Of a DNA stretch of 64,000 nt, positions 1 to 10,865 are shown one piece after another; the first letter of the stretch is position 1; each line of letters starts with the position of its first letter. The position numbers and the translations under genes were made by a program. This DNA is from Neofusicoccum parvum. Taxonomy: Eukaryota; Ascomycota; Dothideomycetes; Botryosphaeriales; Botryosphaeriaceae. The notes below the pieces were generated by a model, which saw only the letters and a list, made by a program, of their open reading frames with translations, made no database searches and was not told where the DNA came from. The stretch is taken from positions 2,418,001-2,482,000 of the forward strand of contig CP087207.1 in assembly GCA_020912385.1 (NCBI GenBank), given 5' to 3'.

Positions 1-447
1 GATTTGCAGGCATGTAGTCATTATCGTCTCCGACCTGGAATTGCAACGCCTGCGTTGTAACGTCGTTGTAGGTGCTGTCTCCGGTGTAGTACCAGTACTC
101 AACCATCTGCAAGCCAGTAAGTCTTCTTGCCCTCGAAAACTCCATTCTTTCACAGGCTGACCGTCATGAACATGGAACCCGCCTCCCACCAGTAGAACGG
201 CTGAGGCAGTTCGCCGGGTATTTGTCCAGTCTGGTTTCCGGTGTAGTATTTCATCATTCCGTACGCGATTGTGCTAGCAGCCGACTTGATGCTATCTGGC
301 AAGGTCACCGCTGGTCAGCACGCGCAAGTGGAAAGGGACAGGAGCCAACTGACTTGGGTCATCAACGTCAAGCTGCAGCGCTGACGCTGGGCGGCTCAGC
401 GAGGTGAGCGACAGCAGTGCCGCAAGCGTTGCTCTGGACCACCACAT
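1..447 (-). CDS. GH76 mannan endo-1,6-alpha-mannosidase, Dfg5/Dcw1 type (partial, N-terminus)
   Basis: Seen: the gene runs off the left edge. The ATG at 447 is followed by a signal peptide ([14 protein letters not shown], ending near PASA). Exons are 447-354, 295-162 and 106 to beyond base 1; both introns have GT-AG ends and the phases join. The spliced product contains [33 protein letters not shown] and [14 protein letters not shown]. Family knowledge: these blocks are hallmarks of GH76 Dfg5/Dcw1 enzymes, which act at the plasma membrane and cell wall and are thought to attach GPI-mannoproteins to wall glucan. The usual C-terminal GPI signal would lie outside the window. The family assignment is firm; which paralogue it is cannot be told from 100 or so residues. 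Confidence 0.88.
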
Positions 448-1974
448 GGCGAGAAGAGGCGAAAGAAACGAGCGTCGGTAGTTGGAGAAGAGAGCAGCGC
501 TTGGGGAGGGAGAAGCAGGGCAGCCATGGCAGAGTGGAAGGCGGGGGCGCGCGCCAGAAGAATGGCAACGGCGAGGGATCTAGCACGTATTGTCCGAGGG
601 GGCTGTGAGGCTGAGCCAGCAGCTGGCCGGGCGGGCGCCTCTCCCATTTTCGCGCGCGCTGGTCGAGTCGGCTCGATCCGGGGGGCTTGGGCTGCGGCAC
701 GGTGCGAGTGATGTGCGGCCAGAAATCCGGAGCGCATCCGGGGTGGCCGGGTGGCCGGACGCCTGGCCGGGCGAATCACGACGGCAGCCCGCGGGGGCGC
801 TGACGCGGCCGGGCAAGCGCTGACGCCGTTGGTGCTTGGATGCGCGTTGCACAAATGTATGATGATGGTCTGCCGCCGCGGAATGCGCGTCGATCAGGGC
901 GACTCAAGCTTCCGACAAGCCTTTCCAAGCTTTGTGGGGGGAAGCTTGGCGTGCCTGTCTCCCGCCTGATGTTCCCGCTTTTTCCCTCCTCATTTCCAGG
1001 TGGCCCGCTACTACTGGCGCCGGCGCTTCACCTCCCAGGCGCCTTGTCCATACACACGGCCCGGCAGTGCTGCCAGGCAATCGCGTCCTGTCATCCCGTC
1101 GCGTCAGTCTGGCAGAGGCGCTTCGCTCCCGTTGGCAAGGGACACAGTCAGCCTCCCGCAAATAAGTTGCACGAGCACGAGTCACCAGAGAATTCTAAGC
1201 CGCACGCTCAGACGCTAGAGTGCAGCGCCTCTAATTATAGCCCAATTAGCACCAGCGTATTTCACTGAACCACAGGCCACATCCATCACTGCCGAGCTTT
1301 CACTCCTTCACATCCCACATCTTGCCGGCCCCTGAGCAAACCGCGCCTGATCCCATCTCGACGCATCGCCACCCCTATCCTCCCACCAAGGACCAGAGTT
1401 TGCGTTAACGCAATTTTGTATTTGTACCAGGACTTTAATGAACGGTGTACCCTTCAGGGACACTGGAGAACCCCCTGAACGGAGTCAGTGTCCGCAAGCT
1501 ACTTAAAATTAGGCCATCCATACCATCCCATTCGATTATCGCCTCATCGACCTGTACCATACCGAATCCCGTTGAGCATTCTATATCCCTCTTCGTCTAA
1601 TATGTGGCCGGCTGAGGCTGGTCTACGTGTGACGACGGCAAGGGCGGGAAACGCGGGCAACCATTCAGAGTGAGTTCAGAGAAGATACCGCCTGAGTCCT
1701 TCTGTGGTCTGGGAACCAGCGCGATGTCGACTGTGAGATTGCCTTAGTCGTGCTATGACGTGGGAACCAGGGCGTGGTCGAGAGAGAAATCGCATTAGTC
1801 CTCCTGTGACCCGGGGACCAAGGCTTGGCCGAAAGAGAGATCGCATTAGTCCTCTCGTGGTGCGCCTTAGATCCAGAGGAAAGACTGTGCAAAGCCTTGG
1901 AAGCCGACTTCGATACTTGATGTGCGCTGTTTGAAGTTATCTCGTTCGTGCAAAAGGACTTCTGGGGTTCATGC
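448..1974. other. Gene-free interval with a minisatellite
   Basis: This interval lies between the 5' end of the GH76 gene and the 3' end of the RBM25-like gene. The ORFs in it overlap each other in several frames and match no family I recognise. Its left part is probably the GH76 promoter. The only structured element I see is the 51-bp tandem repeat at 1696-1860. Confidence 0.5.
1696..1860. repeat. 51-bp tandem repeat, about 3.2 copies
   Basis: Three consecutive imperfect 51-nt units start at 1696, 1747 and 1798, and a partial fourth starts at 1849. Each unit begins GTCCT/GTCGT and carries a GGGAACCA-like core. The unit length is a multiple of three, so a minus-strand frame across it reads a degenerate 17-residue repeat (RRTNAISLS followed by PWFP-H). 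It lies 115 bp past the stop codon of the RBM25-like gene. Confidence 0.8.
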
Positions 1975-4545
1975 TCACGCAGATAAGCCACGCTTCTCAC
2001 TCTCCGTGAAGAAGATGATCATGCGGTAAATCTTGCGTACAAGGTCCTCTGCCTCCTCATCGAGCGCCTATAGTTTACGTCATTATAGTCGTTCCCTACG
2101 TATGAAGGGGGTTTGAATGGGATATTGTTAAACTCACCATCGACAGCTCATCGACCAGCACTTGGGGCTTGCCCTTCTTGCGGATGTGCTCAAGGACGAC
2201 GTCAACAAGTGTCTGCTCCTGGACACCAAGCAACTCGACGATCTTCTTCTCAACAAACGGCTGCAGCTGCTCGCTGACAACCTCATCCAGCAAGTGGTCC
2301 CACTTGACGTCCCAGTTCCACAAGCCTTCGCGGTCCACCGGGATCTCGCGAGCAAGCTGCTGCGCAGCCTGCTGGCGCTCTTCTTCTGACATAGTCGCCA
2401 CGTCGGTGGTGTCGAACTTGATGGGAATGAGCTTGCGGGGGGCGGCATTGGCAGCTGCAGCGTCTTCCTCGTCCTCGAGCATGTTCTCGACCTCGGCAGC
2501 AGTGCGGCGGGGGGCAGCCTGTTGGGCACGCTGAGAGGCGGCGGCGCCCAGAGACATCTTGAAGCGCTGGGGCTCGCGCGGTGTGGTGGGCGTGTTGCGG
2601 TCCGCGAGGTCCTTGGCGGTCTGAGAGAGGAACGAGTCGGCCATATCGCGAGCCTGCTGATTCTGCTCTTTCTCCTTTTGCTTCTCGCGTTCCTCCGCAT
2701 TGCGGTCCTTGTCATCAGCAGCTGCTTCGCGTGCGCGGAAAGCGGTCCTGTTGCGCAGCCACAGTGGACGGTCGGCATAGTACTCTTCAGTGCGACGGGA
2801 TGCCTCGTTATCGTCATCCCAGTCAGCCAGCCTCTTGCCCATGGCCTCGACTTCGGCCTCGTGGGCAGCCTCCTCCTCCTTGTCGCGAGCTTGCTCACGC
2901 TCAATGGCTGCAGCACGGGACTTTTCGCGGTTAAGCCAGCGGCGCTCGTGCTCCTGGAAAGCCTTGTCTTCTTCATCCTGCTTCTTCTTCCTGCGGCGTT
3001 TCTCCAACTCCTCGTCGCTTGCGGAGTCTTCCTCATCCGAGCGGTTGATGTACGGACATGTCTGGAAATCCCTGGCAGAGATTCCTCCTCCACCAACGAA
3101 CGTGACACCGTTCTGATAATCCTTCGGGATCTGGGCACCTTGGAAGGCCTTGGGACCACTGGGGGCACCCTCGACACCACGCTTGCTGGGACCAAGAGGG
3201 ATGCCGTTAGCTCCACCAGCGGGTCCACTGGGCGCAGAAGGAGGCGGCGAAGCAAGACGGTTGTACCGCTGTCCGGAGCTCTTCTGGCGTTCGGCCTTCT
3301 CAATTTCCTCCTCACGTGCAAGACGCTCCATGTCCCTGCGGACGCTCCTGTCACGGAAGGCTGCAATCTCGGCAGCAACTGTCTCGCGCATCTCGGCCGG
3401 GATATCTGACAGCTCATCTTCGACGGTCAGGGGGATAGTGACGACTTCGCCAGTTGCGCCATCAACCTTGGTCTCGGAGCTGGACATGGTGATGTCTCCA
3501 TCAGCATCTTGGGTGGGGGCCTCGCGGGGACGCTTCAAGCTCGCTAGAACGCTCGCGAGGGCCTCTTTAGCAGTGTCGATGCGAAACTGAGAAGCTGCCT
3601 CGTCCTCATCGCGCTTGCCCTTCCACTCTTCGGCATACTTCATCGAGGCTTCATCGACCATGACCTAGACTACCGTTAGATCTTGTGTAAAGTGGACGAC
3701 TGCAGGCACCTACCAGGAGTCTGGACATCTCAATCTCCTCGTCGTCGCCCTTGCCAGGTTCCTGCTTCTTGGCCGGGACTTCAATTCCATCCTGGAAGAT
3801 AGCCGCGGCCGTCTCCAAGCTCTCAGCGTCCTCGAACTCCGCGAAGCCGAACTTGCAGGTCTTGTTGTCTGAATCCGTAGCTCTAGTCCAGCGGCGCAGA
3901 CTGCCTGCACAGCGCAGGATTCTCTCCAGACCCTCATCTCCACCAACGCCTTCCGTGATGTTGCTAACGAAGATGGTGCGCGCAATTTCCTCCCTGGTTG
4001 GCGGCTGAAGCGACATCATCGACTCACGCTGCTGGTTGCGAGAGTCCGAGCCACGGTAGTCGTTGCCTAGACCCGGACGCCTGCCACCCGCAGAAGAGGG
4101 CTCGTTACCGCCCTTGCGATCGTCGCCCTTCGCGCTCGGTCCGGTAGTGCCTAGCCGAATGACGGGAGCGTTGAAGTTGATATTCGGCATTCCAGCCGGC
4201 GGAGCGAAGTTCGGAGGGAGATTGCCGGGGCGCGCGGGCAGCGGGGACTGAGACTGCTGGATACCGGGAGGAGGAGTGACGCCGGGGGCCGGCATGGCTC
4301 CAGGCGGCGGTCCTGTGAATGCGTTAGAGATCTTCCGGTGTTGTGTGCTGCTGTGGCAGATTGATTCTTGTCCTTACCCATTCCCGGCGGCGGTGCCATG
4401 CCCGGCGGCGCGCCTTGAGCGCCTGGATAGGCTCCATAGCCCGGCGGGCGTCCGTATTGTCCTCCGGCTGTGAGGCGTTAGCAAGACCTGGTCAAACGAG
4501 GCAACGCGAGCTTGCGCGCAGAGCGGACGTACGAAAGTTGTACAT
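1975..4545 (-). CDS. RBM25/Snu71-like splicing factor (RRM + PWI)
   Basis: Predicted 773-residue protein from five exons: 4545-4533 (13 nt), 4467-4378, 4312-3714, 3664-2138 and 2067-1975; all phases close. The N-terminus is Pro/Gly-rich (MYNFPGGQYGRPPGYGAYPG). An RRM covers about residues 147-215 (RTIFVSNI as RNP2-like, KFGFAEF as RNP1-like). A long Arg/Glu-rich, helix-prone middle follows. A PWI domain occupies about 680-773 (EKKIVELLGVQEQTLVDVVLEHI, completed by the last exon with LDEEAEDLVRKIYRMIIF). RRM plus C-terminal PWI is the RBM25/Snu71 layout of a U1 snRNP-associated splicing factor in the nucleus. The first exon is only four codons plus one base; its support is the match of the joined Pro/Gly repeats across both introns. 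Confidence 0.87.
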
Positions 4546-4882
4546 GGTTGCGACAGCTGCGCGTCAATGGATCTCGAGCGGAAGAGTGACGACAACTGAA
4601 GGCGAACTCCCGTGAGAGGCTGCGGTGCAGGTGAGGCGGGCGCGCAGCCGAAGGAGTGACGCGGTGGTGGTTGAGCAGGTCGAGGAGCGGGCGTGGAGCA
4701 ACGTGCTGGTAAAGCCCGTCGCGTCGAGCTTCTTCACGCCGCAGCGCACGGGCCACACCTGCGCGGAAGATCAGTTTTCGTCGCCAGACGCCGACCGCCA
4801 GCACATCTCCCTCCAATTGCCAGCGTATGTCATCTCAGACACCCTTCGCGAGGCATTGTTGCTGACTGAGAACCCACAGACG
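4546..4882. promoter_or_regulatory. Shared upstream region of the RBM25-like gene and MRP21
   Basis: 337 bp separate two divergent start codons. A donor-like GGTGAGG at 4629-4635 and an acceptor-like CCACAG at 4874-4879, just before the MRP21 ATG, suggest a 5'-UTR intron for the plus-strand gene. No TATA box is evident. Confidence 0.45.
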
Positions 4883-5731
4883 ATGGAAGTACGACGGATA
4901 GGCGAGGCGCTCCTACGCTTCCAGCCCACAGTCTTTCTCTCGCGGCCATGCCAGCAGCGGCTCAACATCGTCAGGGCTAACCCGCTCTCGAGCGCTTCCC
5001 CACGGGCATACTCGGTCTCCACTGCGAGGGGACAGCAGCAGCCTGCTTCCTCTTCTCCCTCCGACAACAGTTCGTCCAGTAATGCCTCATCAAGCGACAA
5101 CGCCCCCAAGCAACACGGCACTTCTCCCTCGATATCCGACGGCATCGGCTCCCTCCTCGACGCCAGCCTCGACTTCACCCGCAATGAAGCCGTCCGCCGC
5201 AACTCTCGCTTCTCATCTCCCCGTGCCCAAACGGCGAACCGCGACGCGACCTCCTATGGCATCCCGACCGGCTCCTCCGCCGACGACGCTACGGCACGAT
5301 TCAGCAACTCTTCGAGCCTCTCCGGCAGCATGACCCGGATGATTACCGGCGACAAATCTGCCGCCTACGCGGCGTCCTACATCGGTGGGGGGCTCAGCAA
5401 CCTCGGCCCGTACGGTTACAGCGCCGCGGCCGCGCCAAAGAGTCTGATCGAGCCGCCGGACCCGTCGACGCTCCCGCGCCTGGGGCCGATGGTTGGGCGC
5501 AGCGTGCAGATCCGTACGGATGCCGGTACGGACCTCGCGAAAGGGCTGCGGCTGTTGGACGTTATATGTGCGCGCAACAGGGTCAGGGGCGACCATAACA
5601 AGCAGAAGTACCACGAGAGGCCTGGTTTGAAGAGGAAGAGGCTAGCTAGTGAGCGCTGGCGGAAGCGGTTTATGGACGGTTTCAAGGCTACGGTCTCGAG
5701 GGTCCAGTATCTCAAGAGGCAGGGATGGTAG
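4883..5731 (+). CDS. MRP21: Mitochondrial ribosomal protein bS21m (Mrp21)
   Basis: 282-residue single-exon protein. The open frame continues upstream to 4625, but only through GTG; 4883 is the first in-frame ATG and lies just after a possible 5'-UTR acceptor. The N-terminus (MEVRRIGEALLRFQPTVFLS, many Arg, no acids after Glu9 for a long stretch) fits a mitochondrial presequence. The middle is Ser/Asn/Gln-rich and low in complexity. The conserved S21 domain is at the C-terminus (NRVRGDHNKQKYHERPGLKR, then KRLASERWRKRF and VQYLKRQGW). Bacterial S21 is only about 70 residues; a long variable N-terminal extension is normal for fungal Mrp21. Predicted role: small subunit of the mitochondrial ribosome. 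Confidence 0.88.
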   Translation: MEVRRIGEALLRFQPTVFLSRPCQQRLNIVRANPLSSASPRAYSVSTARGQQQPASSSPSDNSSSSNASSSDNAPKQHGTSPSISDGIGSLLDASLDFTRNEAVRRNSRFSSPRAQTANRDATSYGIPTGSSADDATARFSNSSSLSGSMTRMITGDKSAAYAASYIGGGLSNLGPYGYSAAAAPKSLIEPPDPSTLPRLGPMVGRSVQIRTDAGTDLAKGLRLLDVICARNRVRGDHNKQKYHERPGLKRKRLASERWRKRFMDGFKATVSRVQYLKRQGW

Positions 5732-6086
5732 AAAGGGTGCATCTTTGACGCATGGGAAAGGTCTCGTTGCAGTTGAAGGAGGCAAATACGGACTGGCTGG
5801 CCTACTGGCTCCGAACAATGCCAACATGAACATGTGCTTTGCTGTGAATCAAGGGAAGTACCGGTCATTCCTTTCAACTGTACTCAAAATGTATCATCAC
5901 TTATATATGAAATCCTATCTGTTAAAGAGTACTAGGAGCGCTAGGGGCGCCGTCCGTCCAATCTATGCCTTAAGATGCCATCCCGGCCATGTATAGCTCC
6001 ATGAAATGTTCTCAAACGCCTAGATTCCCACGCACTGTCAAATAGAGGGCAACCTGAGTAGAAGGCCTTACAACTTCTTCCCCATC
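5732..6086. other. Convergent 3' intergenic region
   Basis: 355 bp between the stop codons of MRP21 (+) and the next gene (-). It should hold the two 3'-UTRs; no other feature is visible. Confidence 0.5.
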
Positions 6087-7271
6087 TTACCGACTCGCCA
6101 ATCTCCACCTTCTACCTCCGCCCCGCCCACCGTCACCAATTGCAAACCCGCCCAACCTCCCAATTCCGACGCCCATAGCCCCAATCCGCCCTTGCCTCGC
6201 CTCGACGTCCGCCCTAAACCTACCCCAGCTATGCTCTCGCTCTTCCCTGCACGGATATCAGCAACAGCGTCCTCTTGCTCCCGGGATGATCACAAATCAG
6301 GGATCACGCAGAACCAGAGTCGACATCAGAAGCACGGGATAAACATACCAGTCAGCCATCTGGGATAACATGAAGTCCCAACTCTTGCTCTCCTGCACCA
6401 GCCGCGTATTATCCTCATGCCGCAGGCACGCCTCCCGATACAACCGCTGCTGCCGCGCCCTCGTGGCTGCGGCCTCCCCCACGAGAGCCGGATCCTCAAG
6501 CGGCAGGACAGGTTCAGCCGACGCGAAGGACGAGGTCGACGACGCAGCAGCAGTAGCAGCAGCCTCACCAACCGCCGCCGGAAGCGCCAACCCCACCCCG
6601 GACACCCCGTTATTATCCATCCCCACAGAACCACCATCTCCCGCACCACCAACCTGGCCCTCCACCGGTGACGACGCCAGCGGCAGCGGCGGCGTCGACG
6701 CCCTGCTGCTCGTCCCGCTGCCGCTGCTCGGCATCGGCGGGTTCTCGCCGCCCATCTTCATGCTCTCGACGAGCGCGGAGGTGCGGCCGATGCCGGCGGC
6801 GCGGGATGCTCGCCGCATGGCCACGCGCTCGTACTGCCGCCGCGCGTGGCTGTGCGTCACGCTGCTCCAGGCGCCGATGTTGTAGTTGCTCTGCAGCAGC
6901 TGTGCGTCGGGCGTGTCGGGCACCGCGGCGCGGGACGTGAAGCCCGGGGCGTAGGTTGTGGCGGCGGGGAGGCCAGTGGCTCGAGGAGAGGTGGGGCGGG
7001 CATTGTCGTCGTTGTTGGCGGCGGCGGCGGGGCGGGGCGGATTGGCGGTGTTGCGGGTGCGAGGTGGGGGCGTGGAGATGTCGAGGAGAGATGTGGTGAT
7101 GTAGTATGGCTGCGGCTGCGGTTGCTGCTGCTGATGCTCCGAGCTGCGGTAGGTTGGGGCTTCGGAGGTGTACGAGGGCGCGGAGGAGAGCAGAGAGCTG
7201 GTTTCCGGGTCTGGTTGGTAGAGCGGGAGGGGCTCGATGTCGAGCGGGGCGGCTGTGATGTTGCACGTCAT
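6087..7271 (-). CDS. Conserved fungal protein of unknown function
   Basis: Two exons, 7271-6349 and 6246-6087, give 360 residues; 7271 is the first in-frame ATG of an open frame that begins earlier with TTG. The N-terminal two-thirds is Pro/Ser/Ala/Gln-rich and probably disordered. The conserved part is C-terminal: RARQQRLYREACLRHEDNTR followed by SWDFMLSQMADW, and after the intron EEREHSWGRFRADVE. I recall this Arg/Glu-rich helical block from uncharacterised ascomycete proteins but no function. The intron is supported because unspliced reading ends in YVYPVLLMS, whereas splicing restores the charged helix, then a Gly-rich tail. There is no signal peptide or clear membrane segment, so a soluble protein is likely. 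Confidence 0.75.
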
Positions 7272-8819
7272 GTTGTGTGGCCAACACCAAGGTGAGGAAT
7301 GTAGATTGTCACTGAAGATGGAATACACAGAACGAAGTGAAGAATAGAAGGGAGAAACTGTGCTGTTTTCAGTAGCAAGCTGCCAGCAGCACAACAGATG
7401 GATTGTGGAAGGCGAGGACAAGGAGAATCAAGCAATTCACAGTCTACCAGTGGTGCAGGGGCAGCAGGCTTTCTTGTAATACTTTTCTGGGCCGTCCTGC
7501 AGTTGGTGGGCTGGAGCACCAAGCCTTGGCCTGGGCTTGGTGGGCGCCTCGCGCCGTCGTCCCGCCCTTGCTTTGCTGGTAGACGCGGCGGGAAAGGGCT
7601 GCTCGCATGTCCCGAAGCGGGCTTGTCTTAGCAAGACCAAAGACAAACCACCACTTCACTGGCTTTGGGCGCTGGGGAGGTGGTCCCGTCCGGTCGTGTG
7701 TGGCAGTGAACGGCGCCAATGCGGGGAAAAGGACCGAGGCGCAGCAGGAATGCCTGCTTCCATTCGCCTTCCATCCGTTATCGCAACCGCCTATCGCTGC
7801 CTATCCACCCTCCCGGGCCCATACGCCCTGTGCCCATCGTGCACCTTCCACTCCACTCCACATGGGCAAGCCTTCTCTTCCTGCTGCCCAGTTTTCCCGT
7901 CCAATCCACTGCCCTGCCGTAAGCCGCGTGGACGCGCGTGCGGCAGCAAGGAGGGCCTCGCAATATCGATATCTCATGAGGAGCGAGGGTGTGGGTGTGC
8001 GAGCTGAGCGGGAAACAGGAACGGTACTTTGGTAGGTACCACATCGATGGGGCGGGCGGCGGCAGGCCTGAGTTCAGGCCAGCAAAGATCAACCCATCAA
8101 CGATCCGCTTCCCGCTCTAGCCACAGCCCGAGCACCGCGCCATTTCTTATTTTTGTTTTAGCCTCTGGCATGGTTTTGTTTCTATTGCGTCATGTCGCCT
8201 CTGCTCTCCTCCCAACGCCCGCGTCCTGCTTCCATCCGAGGTTGCCGTCAAAGAATGTGAGGTTTCGGGGGTTCTTAACGTCGGGAAAATCGGCTGTCGT
8301 GTTGGACAGTACATGGCTGTACCTGTCGTTCCGGCCGGGGTACCCGCCAGTTTCACACGGAAGGAGCTCATGACCAAAAGCCTGACGGAGCTTATCTTGT
8401 TGGGAGGACTGCCCGTCGAGCTCTCGTGACCACTATTCCGGCCCTGTCTCAAGTTTCGGACATCTGGCGTTGAAGATCCGACAGATAACATTCTTGGAAT
8501 CGATATTCTTGAATGCAAAGATAAAGGCGCAAGCGTTCAGCGTGCGTGACTTGCTCGATTCATGCTGTTCGATGGATATGTGCTAAAAACTTGAGAATCG
8601 ACTTTGCCCCCATCACCAGACCAAAAACACCTTGTAGACCCCTTCCGCTCTGAGAAGCAATGAACCATCCATACCGTAGGGTATCAGCCAGATCCTGAAA
8701 ACGCCATAAACCCAAACGAAAATCCAGCTGAACAGCCTCAGCGAACCAGATCATCCTAAATGGTGTCTGCTGTGTTGCTTGTAGAGCAATTTAGAACTTT
8801 TAGCCTCTCAATAACAACT
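7272..8819. other. Gene-free interval
   Basis: 1.5 kb between two minus-strand genes. Small overlapping frames occur on both strands but none has a recognisable domain or plausible splicing. It probably holds the promoter and leader of the 6087-7271 gene and the 3'-UTR of the 8820-10088 gene. Confidence 0.5.
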
Positions 8820-10088
8820 TCACCACTTTTCCTTCACCTCGAAGAAACCTTCCGCAAACCCCTCGTCCTCCATGTCCTCATCCATGGTTTCTTCAACCTC
8901 AATCTTCGTGCCTAGCGCTTCACGTCCTTCCCTAATCATCGCTTTCAGTCGATCGTTGAGTTTCCGCATGCTAGCATTCGTCTGCCGTTCCTCCTTGCGA
9001 CGCTGTGCCGCAATCATTTGCAGCTCCGGCGATACGGGTGTAGCAGGCTTGTTCGGTGATGGGAGACTAAGCGTACTCCCCGAGGCATGTCTCGAGTGCG
9101 GACGGGAGCGATTCGAGGCGGCGCTGTCGGGACGTAGCCCAGGAGAGCCGACGCTCGAGACGGAAGGAGTGCGGCGGGCCACCGGAATTAAGGGGCGGCG
9201 CGTGGCCGTAGTTCGAGAGATACTGACTCTAGGTGGCCTACGCTTCGACAGCCCAGGGCTGGGAGCTCGAAGCTCCTCGTCCATGCGAGGCACCATGATC
9301 CAAGAGTCCGCACCAGGGTCTGTATGTTGCCGCTTCACAGGGCGAACGCCATATTCGTCGTCGTCCAGTGGATACTGGCCGGGCACCGGTGTGCGTGAAA
9401 TGTCGAAGGAAGATGATGCTCGCACATGTCCGCGGAAGGTAGGAGTTGCACCATAGCCGTCCTGGTTCGAGGTCTGCAAATTGTACCCCTTTCCTCCTCC
9501 GGCATAGAAGCCCATGAGGTTGCTGGAGCGCGCATACTCCCAGACCTTGCCGGCAGCGTCCGCCACGAAGGTGAACAGGCAGTTGCTCCAGCCACCACCA
9601 CCTCGATTCGGGGACGTCGCCTTCTTCCTCTTGGTGCCGACAAATCCCATCGCTGCTGCTGTCGTGTCCTCTTGGTCACCGCTTGTGATGCTCCATCGCC
9701 GGCGAAAATTCATGTGAGGATCGTTCCGATGGTTGATGTCGTTGTCGTAGGCTTGAGCGACAGCCAAACCGGGGGTGTCGAGTCCGCCCGCGCATGTGTA
9801 TCTTGTATTCACGAACGGCCCCGGGCTACCCGCGTCGGACCGCATGATCGACGGTGTTTCGATGGAAGCCGAATACGGTGTGTTATATATATCTCCGTTT
9901 GAAGGGGGATCGGCTCGCAAGCGCTTCCGGCTCGAGCTCGGCTGCGCGCCCTCCCTAACCCCGTGGCGGTGCGCGCCGGATGAATAGGAATGAGTCGCCG
10001 GAGTCCGTGGAGGCTGGAAGAGATGAGCGCCGAAGCCGGTCGCCATGTCGAGCGTGGGAGCAAGAGGTTTGCCGCACGGCCCGGGCAT
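8820..10088 (-). CDS. Conserved fungal nuclear-type protein of unknown function
   Basis: Single exon of 422 residues from the ATG at 10088; the frame extends upstream only through a GTG, and an in-frame ATG at 10046 (MATGFGAHLFQPPRTPATHS) is an equally good start. Basic clusters (SSRKRLRADP, GTKRKKATSP, SKRRPPRVS) suggest nuclear location. The best-defined block is the central WSNCLFTFVADAAGKVWEYA and the following NLMGFYAGGGKGYN, which I recognise as conserved across ascomycetes without a known function. The C-terminus has a charged helical segment (QRRKEERQTNASMRKLNDRL) and an acidic tail. Long Ser/Pro-rich stretches are probably disordered phosphorylation targets. Confidence 0.75.
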   Translation of the reverse strand: MPGPCGKPLAPTLDMATGFGAHLFQPPRTPATHSYSSGAHRHGVREGAQPSSSRKRLRADPPSNGDIYNTPYSASIETPSIMRSDAGSPGPFVNTRYTCAGGLDTPGLAVAQAYDNDINHRNDPHMNFRRRWSITSGDQEDTTAAAMGFVGTKRKKATSPNRGGGGWSNCLFTFVADAAGKVWEYARSSNLMGFYAGGGKGYNLQTSNQDGYGATPTFRGHVRASSSFDISRTPVPGQYPLDDDEYGVRPVKRQHTDPGADSWIMVPRMDEELRAPSPGLSKRRPPRVSISRTTATRRPLIPVARRTPSVSSVGSPGLRPDSAASNRSRPHSRHASGSTLSLPSPNKPATPVSPELQMIAAQRRKEERQTNASMRKLNDRLKAMIREGREALGTKIEVEETMDEDMEDEGFAEGFFEVKEKW

Positions 10089-10865
10089 GGTGAGAGATTG
10101 CGATGAGGGTGTTGTAATGCTGCGCGAAAGTTGCGGTAAAGGATTGTGGGGTGAGGCTGCAGGAGGCGAACAGTTGGCAGCCAAGCGCCACCGGTCACAG
10201 AGGGTGTGACGCTGGGCAAAGAGGCCACATCGGCGTTGCGAGCGGCAGCAGTGATAGTTGAGACAAGTTTGGAAGTTTGGTGCAAGGAACCTTGGACAGC
10301 TGAACCTTCTCCGCGCTGGGAGGGGGCGCCCGTCGACTGAGCTCCCACCCCGGCAACCATCGCGCACGGGCCGGAATCTGCAGATAAGCGGCGATCATGG
10401 GAAACGCGCGTGCGCGCGTGCCGAGGTTGGGCCCTCCGGAACGGGCAGCCCTGCGCGCAAGCAAACACCTGCGTGACCGAGACATGTTTCACGCCGTGAG
10501 GCGCGCCCTGGCGCGCGTCCAGTAGGATCCCTCCGCGTCCGCACCGCCGGTCGTGCCCCGCCAACGCCAGGAGACGCCGGAACTGCTGCCTGGCTCACAT
10601 GCGCACGCCCAAAGCGGAAGCATCTATACCGCTGTACGTATATTCCATCTTATTCGTGATAGCGATCGTCTCTGCCCATTTCCTAACATTAAAAAAAGAC
10701 AGCGGAAGATGTGCGGCTGCCTGCCTTACCCAAACCAGTACTCCTGATGCCAAAGCACCGTTCCTACTCTTGCGAGTTCAAACCCTTCCGGAGAAACGCC
10801 AGGGTATCCAGAGTCTCGCCGCATGCAAATGTGAGCACTATGCCCCCCGAGGACCGAGGCTTGCT
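10089..10865. other. Intergenic region between two minus-strand genes
   Basis: 777 bp that should contain the leader and promoter of the 8820-10088 gene and the 3'-UTR of ADA2. I see no further gene. Confidence 0.5.

Noticed and set aside
2522..3409. 295-codon open frame opposite the RBM25-like gene
   Set aside because: Antisense shadow of the Arg/Glu-rich coding region; no recognisable protein features.
4625..4882. N-terminal extension of Mrp21 upstream of 4883
   Set aside because: The frame is open but begins with GTG and has no in-frame ATG before 4883; an acceptor-like CCACAG just before the ATG suggests leader sequence.
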